Source: Rhytidiadelphus loreus
Lineage: Eukaryota; Streptophyta; Bryopsida; Hypnales; Hylocomiaceae
Direction: 5' to 3'
Assembly (NCBI GenBank): GCA_947034895.1
Contig: OX344761.1
Location: forward strand, 84,891,447-84,955,446
DNA length: 64,000 bases
Shown here: positions 48,270-60,985 of the stretch, one piece after another
How the letters are laid out: each line of letters starts with the position of its first letter
Position numbering within the stretch: the first letter of the stretch is position 1
Made by a program: the position numbers and the translations under genes
The notes under the pieces: generated by a model
Databases searched by the model: none
Told to the model about the DNA's origin: nothing
The model's input: only the letters and a program-made list of their open reading frames with translations

Positions 48270-50478
48270 GTTCATTTGCTAGCGCTTTGGAGCTTTGGAA
48301 ATGTAGAACATTTGGAAACCATTCCTTGTCAGCATGATTGGCTCAGTTTTCTGTGTACCCTTCTGCAGTCTGCAGTCCTTGTATATGAAGTTTAGGAGAG
48401 GGTTTAGTGCTCTTTGTGACTCAGCCAGGCACTCTTGGGTTGTGAATTTATATGCCGAAATGAAAAGGAGCATGGTTTGGGGAGTTGCTAGCTGAATATC
48501 TTTCAAGATCGAGGCTCAGTTGCAGGAAATGTTACTGTGATCTCTTGTTTGGGGATTGAGAGATTTACTGTTGGCTATGTGAAAGTAATCAGTCCAGGTT
48601 AACGAACTGTGATTTTTGATTTTTGTATCCACTCAATTGTTTGAAATTTGGAATTTGATGGTTTCTACCGAGTCTTCAACTTTGGAGTGCCACAGAATTG
48701 ATGAGTTCTTTTTGAGATGTAAAAGCATTTGTTTTAAAATGCATGTGGTCTGCTAACAAAGGGAGCATGACTTCCTGACTTGTATCACTGGAATAATTTT
48801 GGGATGTGAACTTCGAGATTGAGAAATGGCAATATGTTAACACTGAAACGACACTGAGGACACAAAGCGTGCAGAGAATGCACTTTTTGTTCCAAAAATT
48901 GAATCATTGTTGAGTGAGTGTCTATCACTAAGGTGGTGTCCTTTGAGGTTTAAAGGAATCCAAACTTGTTCAAGTTGATTAAGGTAGACAGGTGTATTAC
49001 CACTCTGATTTGCAATCTAAATATGTAGGGGCAACCTCAAGAGGGGCAAATATTTTTCAGAGGTGTTGTAGATTGCTTAATAGGAATTTTGAGTGTACAT
49101 TTTTGAGTCAATTTAGGTGAATATTTTGTAGTTTTTGGTGACTTTTTATTATTGGATGACAAGTTTCAAAGTCCAATTGGGTGATTTTGCTAAGATTATG
49201 TCATCCAATTTTTTTTTTTAAGAGTGTCTGCCAAATAGAAAGGGAATTGATTTTCAAGTTAGTTCAAATAGAAGTGTCAGTTTGTGTAGAAATGGAATGC
49301 TTGTTCTTTGGTCTGTTGGTGTGAGATGTGATATAGAGGAGTATCATGTGAAATTCCATTCCAATGGGTGGTTAGTTGGTAGTTGGGTTTTTCTTCTAGT
49401 TTGGTAACCGTCTGTTTTGGAATTCTTATTAGGTCCTTCTCTTTGAATTGTTTGGGATCCATTGATGCGAATTCCAATGGAGTCCCAGCCTCAAGTCGGC
49501 TGTGTTTGTATTAATTTTGGTGTGATATATGTAAATGTGAGAGGTGGAAGTTACAAGTTGGTGAGAGTAAGATGAGTGTTATGTAGTGGAAGTGAAAGTG
49601 ATTTTTGTTAATGGGGAGATGAGAAAATGTGAAATTAAGTTGAAGTTTATTTGGTGGAATGAATTGGAAGTTTAAATGTTAAGTGAGCATGCAGCTAGCT
49701 AGGAATGACTTTGTGTCAAATCAAATGTTAAATGATGATTTAATTACCAATTTGGGTAATAAAAGTTATATAAGCCAAATTGGTGTCTTGTGTGTGGTGA
49801 ATGTGTGCCTTGGATTATATGTGTATGCAAGTGAAAAAAAATTGGAGCATGAATCCTAGTTGAAATGTGCAATGTTGTTGTAGTTTGAGTGATGGTCAAT
49901 TTTTCGAATTGGATTATGATCTTCTATTTTGAGATTGTATTATCTATTTTAGAGATTGGTCCCATTAGCATTGGTTTCCTACTTGACCATCTCCCTCAGA
50001 ATGAATTTATTATACTAATTGTGTAATCTCCAGTTTGGAATTATGCTTCAATAGGTGTGCATGTGTTTCATACATCAAACCCAAGTGGAATAATAATTTT
50101 TTGATTAAAATTGTGTGAATTTTGTGAATTTTAGTGAATTTTTTAAGTAGTCTACCTTGAAATTATAAAAGTGCCTATAGACTAGAGTCATATATGTTCC
50201 ATAAACAATCCATAACCGCATAAGTCAAGTATTAAGTATTCACCATTAATGGAACGGCCCATTGTTGTCATAAAATTTCTGATTTTGTCATAAGATGCTT
50301 TAATTTTGTCATAATGATAAGAATGGATTTGGATGTTTTAGGGCCCAAAGTAGTGTGATTGAATTGGACTAGTCTAATAGAATTTGGAAGTGATTAGTAA
50401 TAGGCTTGTCTACCTTAAATGGCATAGAAATAGTAAAAACTAGATGCAAAAAGTGTAGGTTCAATTAATATTTATGTA
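48270..50478. other. PUB 3' UTR and AT-rich intergenic DNA
   Basis: Up to about 48620 the sequence still matches the 3' region of the kinase-ARM gene (61000-61340). Beyond that it is AT-rich with no gene or clear element recognised. Confidence 0.45.
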
Positions 50479-50479
50479 G

Positions 50480-50681
50480 AATGAAATTTCTATGATTGGA
50501 AGCACCTTTGAAAGTACTTTGAACAGGTACAGGAAAAATTCATATTTAAAATTTGGTCAAAGCAAATAAACCACTTCAAAAGAAAGCTAAAAGACAAAAA
50601 AAAAAATGGCTAAATTTGAATTTTTTTTTGTACCTATTCAAAGCACTTTTGAATGTGCTTCCAATCATAAAAATTTCAAGT
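50480..50681. mobile_element. About 200-bp foldback element with 50-bp inverted arms
   Basis: GAAATTTCTATGATTGGAAG at about 50480 pairs with CTTCCAATCATAAAAATTTC at about 50660. The arms include GTACTTTGAACAGGTAC and GTACCTATTCAAAGCAC. It is probably a MITE. No convincing target duplication was found. Confidence 0.5.
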
Positions 50682-50684
50682 TTT

Positions 50685-52258
50685 AATTACAAAGCAATGA
50701 AAAGTTAGCCATTAGATGGTTTCCCGGGCCTCCGGAAGACCACGGGTTCTACTGCTATGAGAATGCAAGGAACGTGATTGTTGGCTTGACACCTCAGCGA
50801 TCCTACGTGGCCAAGAGGTTGCCAACACATTTTTGGATTGTTTTTTTGCATTTTTGCATTTTTTGTATTTTTTTTGGGATAGTTGGCCGTCCTTCATTGC
50901 AGGAACAATAAAGGGGAATAGCCCTCAAATGGTCTCTGAAGCCTAAAATAACATGTAATGTTTATAATTTGGTGGGGCAATTATATAAGACCAATGAGGA
51001 CATTCTAAAGAGTTACAAGTTTTGTTTAACCAATAATGCCACTTTATGGATTTTGTTGTTGCCACATGTAGAGAAGTTTTAGAATACCATACTTAAGGTA
51101 AAAGTATTGAAAATTGTTGGTTCCTTCTAATGTGTGGAATGTCTTCAACTTTACACGTGATAAAATACCATAATTAATGGAACTTTTAATGAATGGTTTT
51201 GAATTTTTTCAATCCATCTAGTATGTGAAGTAAATTAATCTAGGAAGGACAATCAATATCATTGATGGATATGTATTCAATGAATGACTTCAAGAATCTT
51301 GCATTTGCTAAAGCTATATGAAATGGATGAAGTATATCCAAGAATGTTGAAAAGGGACTTTGGATTTCCTTTTTGGCAATGTGACTAAAGTTTGGTGACT
51401 CCATGCTTCATTTCTTTTGTTCAAGAATTGTGAATCAATTGTTCATGACTAGATGGACTAGAAAGGAAAGTTTGCCATGATAAAAAAATTATATTTGAAA
51501 TGTTGTCAAATTTTTACTTATTTAGACTCAAAGGCTCGAATCTATAGTCTTATTCTACTACATTATCTTGGGGATTAAGTTTGTAAGGTCCCCATAGCCT
51601 AAATCTGGCTTATGAATGATTTAAAATGACCATCATATGAATGAGAATTGTAATTTTTCATCCCAAAATTTGTTAGACTTCTTTGACTTTGTAGATGTTT
51701 GCAATAGATGGTGACGAGGATCCTTCATTAATGATATACAAATTCTTGTATAATCTCTAGAAGATGATGCTTAATCTAAGGATCACAAAAGATTATTTTT
51801 TTAATGCATTTTGACAAGTTTTTGCTCCTAATTCTAAATCTAATTTTCAGCCATATAAATGATGTTAAAAATCTAACCCCAACAAAGGAAATGAAGTCAA
51901 TCAATTCTAATTTCTATTCTAATTTGAAAATTTGAAAAATTCAATATTCTATTATATTTTGAACTTGGAGCTAGTTACTATGGTCTATTCATTTTCTAAT
52001 TATAGAATGGAATAGAAATTTATAGCTTATTCTTCACTAGAATGTACTATACAATAATATTGAAAATTGCAAAAATTGCAAACATATTTGCATTCATTAT
52101 GATATTTTTTCATTTCTTTTTCTGAAAAATTTACAACAATTTCAATTCACCACCAAACATCTACTAATTTTAAGACTTATTAAAATCATCTAATTTCATC
52201 TCTAAAAAGTAAAACTAATTTTTTTCACTCAGCAATAGCAGAAAAAAACAATACAACA
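50685..52258. other. Intergenic DNA with a small GC-rich island
   Basis: Bases about 50715-50825 are distinctly GC-richer (GGTTTCCCGGGCCTCCGGAA) and might be a fragment of an exon or of another element. It is too short to classify. The rest is AT-rich without genes. Confidence 0.35.
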
Positions 52259-52507
52259 ATGCTAGCGTGTGTTGAGAGATGTGAGCCAACGAGCCTTGAA
52301 CCTAGTTGTTGAAATGTACTTACAACCATTTGAAGGCGCTTATAACATATGTACTTATAACATATATAGGTCACACTATAATATAGAATCTATAATATAG
52401 GTACATATAATATAGGTACATATAATATAGACACCTATAACCATAGGTGTTTATAATATAGATTCATGGGCTCATAGGCTCATAGATTCTATACTCACAT
52501 ACTAGCA
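52259..52507. mobile_element. Foldback MITE with ATGCTA-type ends, copy 2
   Basis: The ends ATGCTAGCGTGTG and CACATACTAGCA are inverted relatives of each other and of the copy at 36995. The centre is built of repeated TATAATATAGGTACA units. Confidence 0.55.
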
Positions 52508-52864
52508 CTCCCCAAAGAGAGTATATAGTGAAAATGATTTATAGGCCTTACATGCTCTCTTGCCAAGGGCTATCGAGTGGTACAGTAATCTTTGAAGGAT
52601 AAGGTGGATTACCAAGGTTATCTTCCAAGAACCATCAAATTTTTGGATGAATATGTGCATTCTTTATTTTTACAATTCTTCCAACAATTATTTTTTGCTA
52701 CCCAAGCGATCATGGTTAAAAAGTATTCCTTCTATTCCAAAATGATCTTATTGGCTTTAATTTTCAGTCCCCAAAAGATCTTTTTGTTGCACTTTGCAAC
52801 ATTGTGAATTGGTTAGATTCAACATTTGATTGCTATCTAAGACAAACAAAACAATATGAAGTAG

Positions 52865-53300
52865 TACTCCCCCTCTATCCATGCAATGATCAATCAAAAG
52901 ACAAATGAAATGACTAATGGGGTCAATCGACATTGATTGTTCTTATTCTTTGCATCTATTTGAGTGTTGCCCAATTGAAAGAGATGAAGCTCTAGAAGGC
53001 GGAACAAAGGTCCACATGGTCTTGGGACCGTACTAACTACTTACAAAATGACAACCTCACACTCAACAATTAAGTGCCCACTAGTGTTCCTTGAAAACAT
53101 CTCCAAATTCTACTTTTCAATACTTTCAAACTGCACTTTGAAAAATAATTTGAAATTCAATGTTTCTAGGATGTTAAAAGTGCATTGAACTCTACTTATA
53201 ATGCGAAATGGGTTCAAAAAAGGTTGTTTTTAGCCTTAATCTGGAACATTTTGTCCAATAGGAAGATCATTTTGCTTGTCATTTTGGGATGGAGGGAGTA
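52865..53300. mobile_element. Stowaway-like MITE (432 bp, TSD TA)
   Basis: The left end CTCCCCCTCTATCC and right end GGATGGAGGGAG form an inverted pair, each bordered by TA. This is the Stowaway (Tc1/mariner) signature. No ORF is present. Confidence 0.65.
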
Positions 53301-53519
53301 GTTTTACTAAATAAGGCATGAGTTCTTTAAAGTGACCTTATTTGAAAAGCATCTTCTAACATTGAAGTACATTACAGGAAATCTGGACCTTGATCAAGGG
53401 TGAATTCCTGCATTAATATGTGCAATAAGAGAAAAAAATATCCAAAAAATTAAAAATTAAACTTTTTTTTGCCCGCGTGATTACCTAGTGTGCTATGCAA
53501 AATTGAAGACTATTTTTTT

Positions 53520-54451
53520 TTAACCCCTAAAGTCCCAAGGCCATTTTTCTGTCAGAAACCACTCAAAACTGCCATTTCTACTACGTTTGTCCAAAAAAAC
53601 AAAAAAAATTCTTCTTCTGGAACTGAACCATAGGATCTTGAACCTTACTTGTTTGAGATTATGTGGTAAAAATTTCATGAAGTTTGATCGTATAGATTGA
53701 GAGATAGGCGCATTCAAAGTTGAAAAAACAAGTTTTTTCAACACTAGACTCCAGTTTTAGATGACTTTGATTGCTATTTGTGGAAAAATTGTGCACTATG
53801 GAATTTGAATTTAAAATTTATTGTGTTGAAAAATTGAGTTGGGACTCTAGGAAAAAAATTTCAAAAAATAACAACTTGATTTTCATACTTCAAAAAATTG
53901 TCAAGTAGAAGTAGGGTCCAAGATTGAAAGAAAAACTAAATTGTTAATAGCTCTTAGATGGGATTGAAAATACAATAATCCCAACGGTGAGATTGTTCTA
54001 GCAAGAAAATTTAACCTTTTCAAAAAACAAATTTGAAACAAATTTGAAAATTGCATTCTGAAATGAATCCTATAAGTTATTTTTTCAAAAAGATGCTTAG
54101 ATTGCCCAAAAAATAAGATTGTTGATAGCTTTCACATCACTAATCAAAATGGAATGAATCAAAGATTCAGATGTAGAAAAAAACATAATCTTTGACAAAA
54201 AAAATTTTAAGAAATTATTTTGAATTTTTGCAATATTTTTTGTGTTGCCCGCCGAGTTCAGTTTGAGGCTTTTTGTGGTATAACTTTTGCTTCCGGGCAC
54301 CGATTGAAATAAAAATTATATTCCCACAAAGCGTATCAAATTTTCTATCTTCAAAAAAAGTTTCAAAAAATCAGGGTAAAATTTCAGCCCATAGGAACCT
54401 GCCCGAATTCCAAATTGTCCCGCGAGGGGACAATGGGACTTTAGGGGTTAA
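53520..54451 (+). mobile_element. TTAA-flanked DNA transposon (family A), complete 924-bp copy
   Basis: The body is 53524-54447. The left tip CCCCTAAAGTCCCA and the right tip TGGGACTTTAGGGG are exact reverse complements, with TTAA on both sides. The poly-T before and poly-A after extend the symmetry to about 25 bases. No transposase is encoded, so it is non-autonomous. The terminal structure (TTAA duplication, CCC-start) fits the piggyBac superfamily. Confidence 0.85.
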
Positions 54452-54459
54452 AAAAAAAA

Positions 54460-55200
54460 AAAAAACTTCCCCCCTTAGAATTTGCACACATGTAGAAAGT
54501 CGAATGGCCCTATGGAGGCCCCACATTTTTTATAATGCATATTGAAGATTTGAGTTCACCAAAGATGAACATATCACATTTTTAACTCAGTGCTATTCAT
54601 GCTTCAAAAATCCATAATTAATTCTACAAAGGTTTAAAAAATATGAAACTACTTGACTTAAATGCTAATTCTCTTGACTCCCTCTTTTTCAAAATAAATT
54701 CATGGTTTTTTTATGAAAAATTGTGAAAGTACCATGGCTTTAATTTTAGACAAAGGGAATATCTTTCTAAAAAATTTATTAGAAAAATATTCTAAGAGTT
54801 TAGCTTTTCCAAAATTTGATTAGTTGATATATGGTCAACTTGTAGACTTTCTACTACATTACATTGAGTTTTTCTAATACTGCATGTGACACTAATTCAC
54901 CAAAATTATAGTATTTGGAATTAGTGCAAGTTGAACAGTTAATGGTTGATACCAATTTCCAAAGAATTTTTTTTGTGATGACTAATCCCCTCAATAATAT
55001 TCACTAATACTCACTAATAGGACAAATCAGTGTACCTTTGAAAGAACACTCGCTTCGAACAGTTGCCAAGAGCTTAGCACGCTTCGGAGCGCAGAACCTA
55101 CCTCATACACTTTCCTGCAAAAGGGTTAGCTCTCACCCCATCTCTTGCAAGAAGAGTATCGCCATAGCCAGAAGTGCTAGAATTTCGTTCTGAGCTGAAG
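54460..55200. other. AT-rich intergenic DNA
   Basis: No gene was seen. Composition becomes GC-richer from about 55040, probably the promoter zone of the downstream kinase gene. Confidence 0.35.
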
Positions 55201-56804
55201 ACTCATGGCAGGTGGGATGTGGACAAACGTGACTGCACAGTTGGATACCCGAAAAAAACATTCGAAAATGCGCATCCTATACGGATCCAGGTACATGTTT
55301 GTGCTGCTATTCCAATTGTTCCAAAATTTCAATGATCTCAAACATCACAAAATTATTGGGCAAATGTTCGTCAATTTCATTCTACCGCTACAAGGATTGT
55401 CAGTGTTGAACTACAATGTTGAATTTGTTTTTGACAACGTGATCTGCCGCACATGGGACCACGCTTCTGTTGAAATCCATTGACACAGCCATTGGCCATA
55501 GCGGGAGTATTTTAATGCGGAATTCATGGGCGACCTCTTTGTCACCACACAATACTGTAACCCTGCTTCGGCAAGTTGCGGTTCTTCTTCAGTTCCACTT
55601 CGATGAGAAATTAGCAGTGCTCGGCGCACTTTGACACCGAGCCGTGTGTCTAGGTATTTCCTATTCTCTATCTCTGTTCTTGGCACTTCGTGTTGTGGAG
55701 TACTTTCAATTAGTCATGCTTCGTTTTGTGTTTTCACACCTGATGCGAATAGTGTGAGAGGTTGCCGCGTGAAGGTGTACATCGACGGTGGTTGTACCGA
55801 CAATATTGTGATGTTACCTCTCCAGCTTTCGAGAGGAGGCTGATTGATGTCTTCCTAAGTAGACAAGGATGGTGAATGCTTGACTGACTCGGGTAGGTGG
55901 CTGGGGTGCGAATTTGTGAGAGGCCAGCACCTCAGGTGTTGGGGATTGATTACCGACAATTTGTCCTATTTTCTCGGCCGACTTGGAGATGAGACTGATT
56001 AATGTATTTCGATGAAGGATGTTAAATGCTGGGGAAGGTGGTTTTGATGTGGATTGCACACGATACAGGGCTTCTCACTGTAAGTCCCTTTGTTGCAGTT
56101 CCTGACCCTTTGCGTTGTGGAGTACTCAAATCTCGATCATGTAACCTGATTTTCGCTTCTTTGTTTTGCGCTTGATGCTCATACATAGAGAGTGAAGGTC
56201 ACGGTCGTAAAGGTATTCGTCTCGTTTAAGGGGTCATCTACCCAGAGTTTATTCGGTTGAGTCGGAGGTGTTTGAATAAGTTTTTACAAATGAATTCGAG
56301 GACGTTAAATTCTCGACTGGGATGGTGGCTTTGATGCAGATCATCTCGCGATGCAAGACTTCTCACGTAACTGGTAAGCATACCTTTGTGCTTTATTTAC
56401 TGGAAAATAGAAAATTCCCGTGATTGCAATTTCTTGAGTTGCAGGCATCTTTGATTGTCATCCGATGCGTTTTCACCAATTCGTTTCTTTTACCGGCAAT
56501 TGTCGTGTTTCTCTCCAGACTTGGGAGATGAATTGATGAGAATCTTTCAAGGCGTACAAGGATGTGGAAGGGCAGCTGTGGTATGGATCAACTCGCAATG
56601 CAAGGTATCTGACTGTTAGTGATTGCAAGGGTAACCTGACTTTCCTCAGTGACATGATTGTAAGACCAGGAACAGGTACTCTCTGTTCGAGTGATGAGGT
56701 CGCGCGAAGATGGTTTTGACTGTCCGCAGTGGCGGAAGTGAAATTGCTGCGTGGCCCCTGATGATGAAAGGTGGTCTTAAATCATTATGTGCAATCTTGG
56801 ATAG
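55200..56804 (+). promoter_or_regulatory. Repeated 5' leader region of the kinase-ARM gene
   Basis: Diverged repeats occur here. TTGTGGAGTACT lies at about 55692 and 56115 within longer similar text, and a block with GACTTGGGAGATGAATTGAT is related to others at about 55817, 55980 and 56518. GATGCAAGACTTCTCAC-type text recurs near 56065, 56352 and 56598. A short ORF from ATG 55205 ends at a possible donor (CCAG/GTACAT, about 55291). These look like leader exons and introns, but I could not assemble a coding path to the exon at 56805. Confidence 0.35.
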
Positions 56805-59800
56805 GATCCCAACATAGCCAGTGCATCTTACGTAGACCGGAGCAGGAGTAGCGCAGTGAATCTGGGTCCCTGCTCTCTTGATCAGCTGAATCTTGAGGAA
56901 AATGAAAACGATTGCACACTAGTGCTGCAAACCATACCACTGGCAGCTCTTGGAGCAGATGCGGGTAAGTTCCCGGTCGTTCACGTCTTTTGCAATGTCT
57001 AATTTACGAATAATCATATCCTTTCGGAGCACGACGTGTGGGTTGATTTCAAAAGTGTCATTGCATGGTAGTTGTTCTTAAAGACCAGTTCCGAGGTCAT
57101 CTATTGAAGTAATGAGTGGATTCCGCAGAGTAGAAGTCCTGTAATTTGTCGGTGGTAGGCATTAGAATGAAAGGGAAAATTTAGAAGCGCAGTGTTTGCG
57201 GTCAGAGATTACATCTTGGATTTTGGTGGTTCAGCATCAACTTTTCTCTTTCTTTTTTAACTTCTTATTTGCCCATTTTGCTTGTCGTGGATAGGAAAAT
57301 TACTGAACACTTTTCAGGTGCTAGCGCCTTTTGAGTGTGGGTGCATTTCAAGCGATTGCGTGAATTATGGACCGGGGCAACTGGAATAGAACTAGGTCCA
57401 GTCTATTCAAGGGGAAAGCCATTGAAGTTGGTAATCCACCTGCCTTTTGCGTGCTGTCCAAAGTTTCAACATTGTTTATCCTTATGAGAACTTTTCCTAT
57501 TTTTGTGCTTATTCCGAGGTCCTCCATTGTGGGATCATTTTGTGATGTTTCCGATTTACATTTTGCTGTATGAGTCTGTCTTTGCGACTCTATCTCACCC
57601 GATCTATGTTTGCAGGTTCCTCTGAAGTGCATGTGTCTGGAGATTGCGATTTTGCTCCAGCCGAGACCCCAGAGCTTTACTTGAAGCTCGCCTCACAATG
57701 TCTGGAGCAAGCGGAGAGGATATCTTCTCCACCCAAGTTTAACGAAGAGCAATGTCAATATCTGGTCAACAAACTCGGACTCGCTATTATGAGTACAAGT
57801 TCGATTATTGAACAAATCGAGGTAGAGTTTCTTTCATTAGCTTTGCCTGAAGATAAGGCGCGGCTTTTGGAGATCTTCAAGGTACTGTATTCCATGGGAA
57901 AGGAAGTGGAGGGCTTAATTGAAAGTTGTTGCGGAGAGTCCTGGATTCAATCCGCCATCTTGTTGACGAACATGTGGGAGCGCGTTGCGACAATTGGTTT
58001 CAATCTGGACTTTTGCACGTTTGTCCTCTCTGAGAGGACGATTCGAATGAGAGGAAGCTTGAGAAATTTCGATGTTGCAGGAGCACGCCAAGCTGAAGCA
58101 GAAATTGTCAAGGAGAAGTCCAATCTCGACGAGATGAATCTTGTTATGGTTTTGAATGCGATCACTCAATCCAGTGGATCAAGCAGTGCAGACTATCAAT
58201 TGGCATTGTTTTTACTTGGAAGACTGGAAATGTCTCAGTTGCGTTTAGGTGCTACTTCGCAAACATCAAATAATAAATCTCATCTTCAAATGAACTTGAG
58301 TTTGAAACAAATGGGAATGTGCTTGGGGAAAGGTGCATCGGCTAGCGTGCACAAGGCAAAGTGGTTAGGAGTTGAAGTAGCCAAGAAGACTTTCCATGGA
58401 CCCAAGAATGGATATTTCTTACAAGAGGTGTCAATTTTTGAAGGGCTAAGCCACCCAAATATTGTCTCCTTACTTTGGTATACGACGGATGTGAAGAGAT
58501 GTCATCTTGTAATGGAGTTGATGGATGGGGATTTGCACAGTGTAATGCAAGAAAGAATGGAAGAGAATGGAGATCAAAGGCCTCCTTTTTGTATTGCGGA
58601 AGCTTTGGACCTCATGCTCCAAGTAGGAGAAGGAATGTCTTTCCTCCATGAGAAGAGAATAGTCCATAGAGACCTAAAGTCACATAACATTTTGATTAAA
58701 TATGGAAAGGTGACTAAAGCAAATATGAAGTATTTGCATGTGAAGGTGTCAGATTTTGGGTTGTCAAAAACCAAAGAACACAGTGCATATTCCAATATGT
58801 CTTTGAATGTGGGTACGACCAGATGGATGGCTCCAGAAGTGATGAAAATTGCAAATGATGGTGATGAAGCAAGGAAGGTGGAATTGAAGTATCCATTCAA
58901 AAGCGATGTCTATAGCTTTGCAATGGTTTGTTATGAGATTTTGACTGGAGATGAGCCTTTCTCAGGCTTGAGCCTTATTAGTGAAGTGAAAAGCCTGGTA
59001 TTACGTGGTGGACGCCCCCAGTTACCTCATGGATGTCCAGATCGGTTGAGGACTTTGATCGAAGCATGTTGGAGCGCCGAGGCTGTCTCACGACCACGTT
59101 TTGGTGGCATTTGTGAGGAGCTGAGGAACTTGAAGTATGGGAATTTAATGACCTGTGAGTGGGTTTTATCAAGAGTTGAAATTCGTTGCTTTCTTTTTAT
59201 TACTGTGAATACTTATTAGACTGGGTCGAGAATATATTCTCTACCCTGATCGTATCTTGAAATCTGTTGCTTCTTCTTTTCATTACTTTGAATACTTATT
59301 TTTGGCATCTTTCTTGCAGACTGGGTCGGGGTTAAATCTCTGCTCTCAGGAGAAGATATATCAGCCATATCTGAGTTTGCCGCCAATTTATCAAGTCCCT
59401 TAGCGGAGGTGCAACGAAGTGCTGCCTCTGGCATTCGTTTGCTGTCAGAAAAGACTGTTGATCACCGGATAAGCATCGCTGGGCAAGGAGTTATACCTTT
59501 GTTAGTTGTGTTGTTACTGTCGGCGGATCAAATGACGCAGGAGCATGCTGTTACTGCACTGCTGAATTTGTCCATGAATTACAGCAACCAAAGACGGATC
59601 GTGGCTGCAGGTATCACCGGAGTTACTTCGTTTTGGTGAATGTAGGGTTTAGGGTTTAGGATTTTCCATTTTCTTGTAGAATGCGTTTCATCAGCGTGAA
59701 GCCGTATTTGCATTGTAAGGGAACTTCACCCTCCGAATAAGCAGTTGAGCATGGATTGTAAGATTAGACTATCTTAAGATTTGTTGCGTCTTGTTGGGAA

Positions 59801-60710
59801 TCACAAGGGGATTCCAGGTTCTCTTAGCACACATGTTTTACACACCACATAAGTAGACTATGAATTTTACTAGTGCTGGATTTCGGTGTGCACAAAATCG
59901 ATTCTCATCTCTCACAATTAGATTCTGTGCCTGTTTTGCAAGAATCTGTTGGTGTCCGTTTTAGAAACGGGTATGAATTAGGCTTCAGAGTTTCAGAGTT
60001 TTAGAGTTTAGGCTTTAGGGTTTAGAGGCTACCTGTGTTTCGTGTTCTTTAGCATTGGATTGGCATTTGCAGGTGCCATTGAACCCATCGTTGAGGTCTT
60101 GCGCTCAGGTTGCATGGAAGCCCGGAAGAACGCTGCCGCCACTCTCTTCAGCCTCTCTGTGGTTGACGAAAACAAGATCACCATTGGAAACTCAGGCGCC
60201 ATCCCCGCTCTAGTACAGCTCCTCTACGACGGCACTGCGCGAGGCAAAAAAGACGCCGCAGCCGCTCTCTTCAACCTCTCCATCTACCAGGGCAACAAAG
60301 CGCGCGCCGTCCAAGCAGGAGTGGTTCCTCTTCTCATGAGCTTGATCGCCGAGCAGCCTGCCACCATGCTGGACGAAGCCTTGTCCATTCTTGCTATCTT
60401 GGCCACCCACCACGAGGGCCGGATTGCTATCGGTGAGGTTGGACCCACGCCCATTTGGGTGAGGATTATTGTGTCCGAGTCGGTGAGGAATAAAGAGAAT
60501 GCAGCTGCAATTTTTCTGGCTCTGTGCTCGCATGATTCTGGGTATATCAAGCAAGCGAGGGAATCGAATGCGGTGGAGTTGTTGACAGTGTTGGCACATT
60601 CACGAGAGTCCACGAACAGGACCAAGAGGAAAGCCGTGGCGTTGCTGGAGCTTCTGAAGAAACCTGAGGTGGAGGCTGTGAGTCATAGGTTGGAGGCACT
60701 GCAAATGTAG
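56805..60710 (+). CDS. TKL-type protein kinase spliced in frame to ARM repeats (5' end uncertain)
   Basis: Exons are about 56805-56964 (partial, 5' bound uncertain; strong donor GTAAGT), 57616-59154, 59320-59610 and 60073-60710. Phases agree at every join, giving more than 870 residues. The N-terminal part is helical with no domain I can name. The kinase domain (58300-59130) has the glycine loop LGKGASASV, the VAIK-type lysine in VEVAKKTF, HRDLKSHN (58664), DFGLSK (58752) and MAPEV, so it looks catalytically intact. An optimal donor (ACCT/GTGAGT at 59155) then leads to an exon starting at 59320. That exon encodes NLSSPLAEVQRSAAS and ARM repeats nearly identical to the PUB gene's last two exons, without a U-box. 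Unspliced, the kinase would end at 59219. The ARM exons could instead be an unused duplicate, but the open, in-phase join argues for a fusion protein. Confidence 0.75.
59172..59330 (+). repeat. Imperfect direct duplication at the kinase-ARM junction intron
   Basis: TTGAAATTCGTTGC...GAATACTTATTAGACTGGGTCGAG (from 59175) recurs as TTGAAATCTGTTGC...GAATACTTATT...AGACTGGGTCGGG (to about 59330). The second copy has gained or kept TTTGGCATCTTTCTTGC before AGACTGGGTCG, which supplies the splice acceptor used at 59319. The first copy contains the in-frame stop at 59217-59219. Confidence 0.65.
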
Positions 60711-60985
60711 TGACAGGCTGAGGTGCATTTTGAAATCTGTATGCACTATATTTGCAACATTTGGAGCCTGCAAGTGTAGTCACAGGCTTTGTAAATGCTG
60801 CACATTTGCAAGCTCTTTAGAAGCTTTGTAAATGTAGCCACAGGCTCAGGTGCATCTTGAAAGCTTTTGGGAGGCTCTGCAAATGTAGTCACAGGTTCAG
60901 GTGTGTTTTTCAAGCTCTTTGCAGTACATTTGCAGCATTTCCAGCCTATAGATGCAGTTGCAGGCTCTGCAAATGTTGCAGTACA
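60704..60985. repeat. Minisatellite in the kinase-ARM 3' UTR
   Basis: Same family as 47945-48265, with units such as AAATGTAGTCACAGGTTCAG. It has fewer clean units here than after the PUB gene, so the arrays changed length after duplication. Confidence 0.75.
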
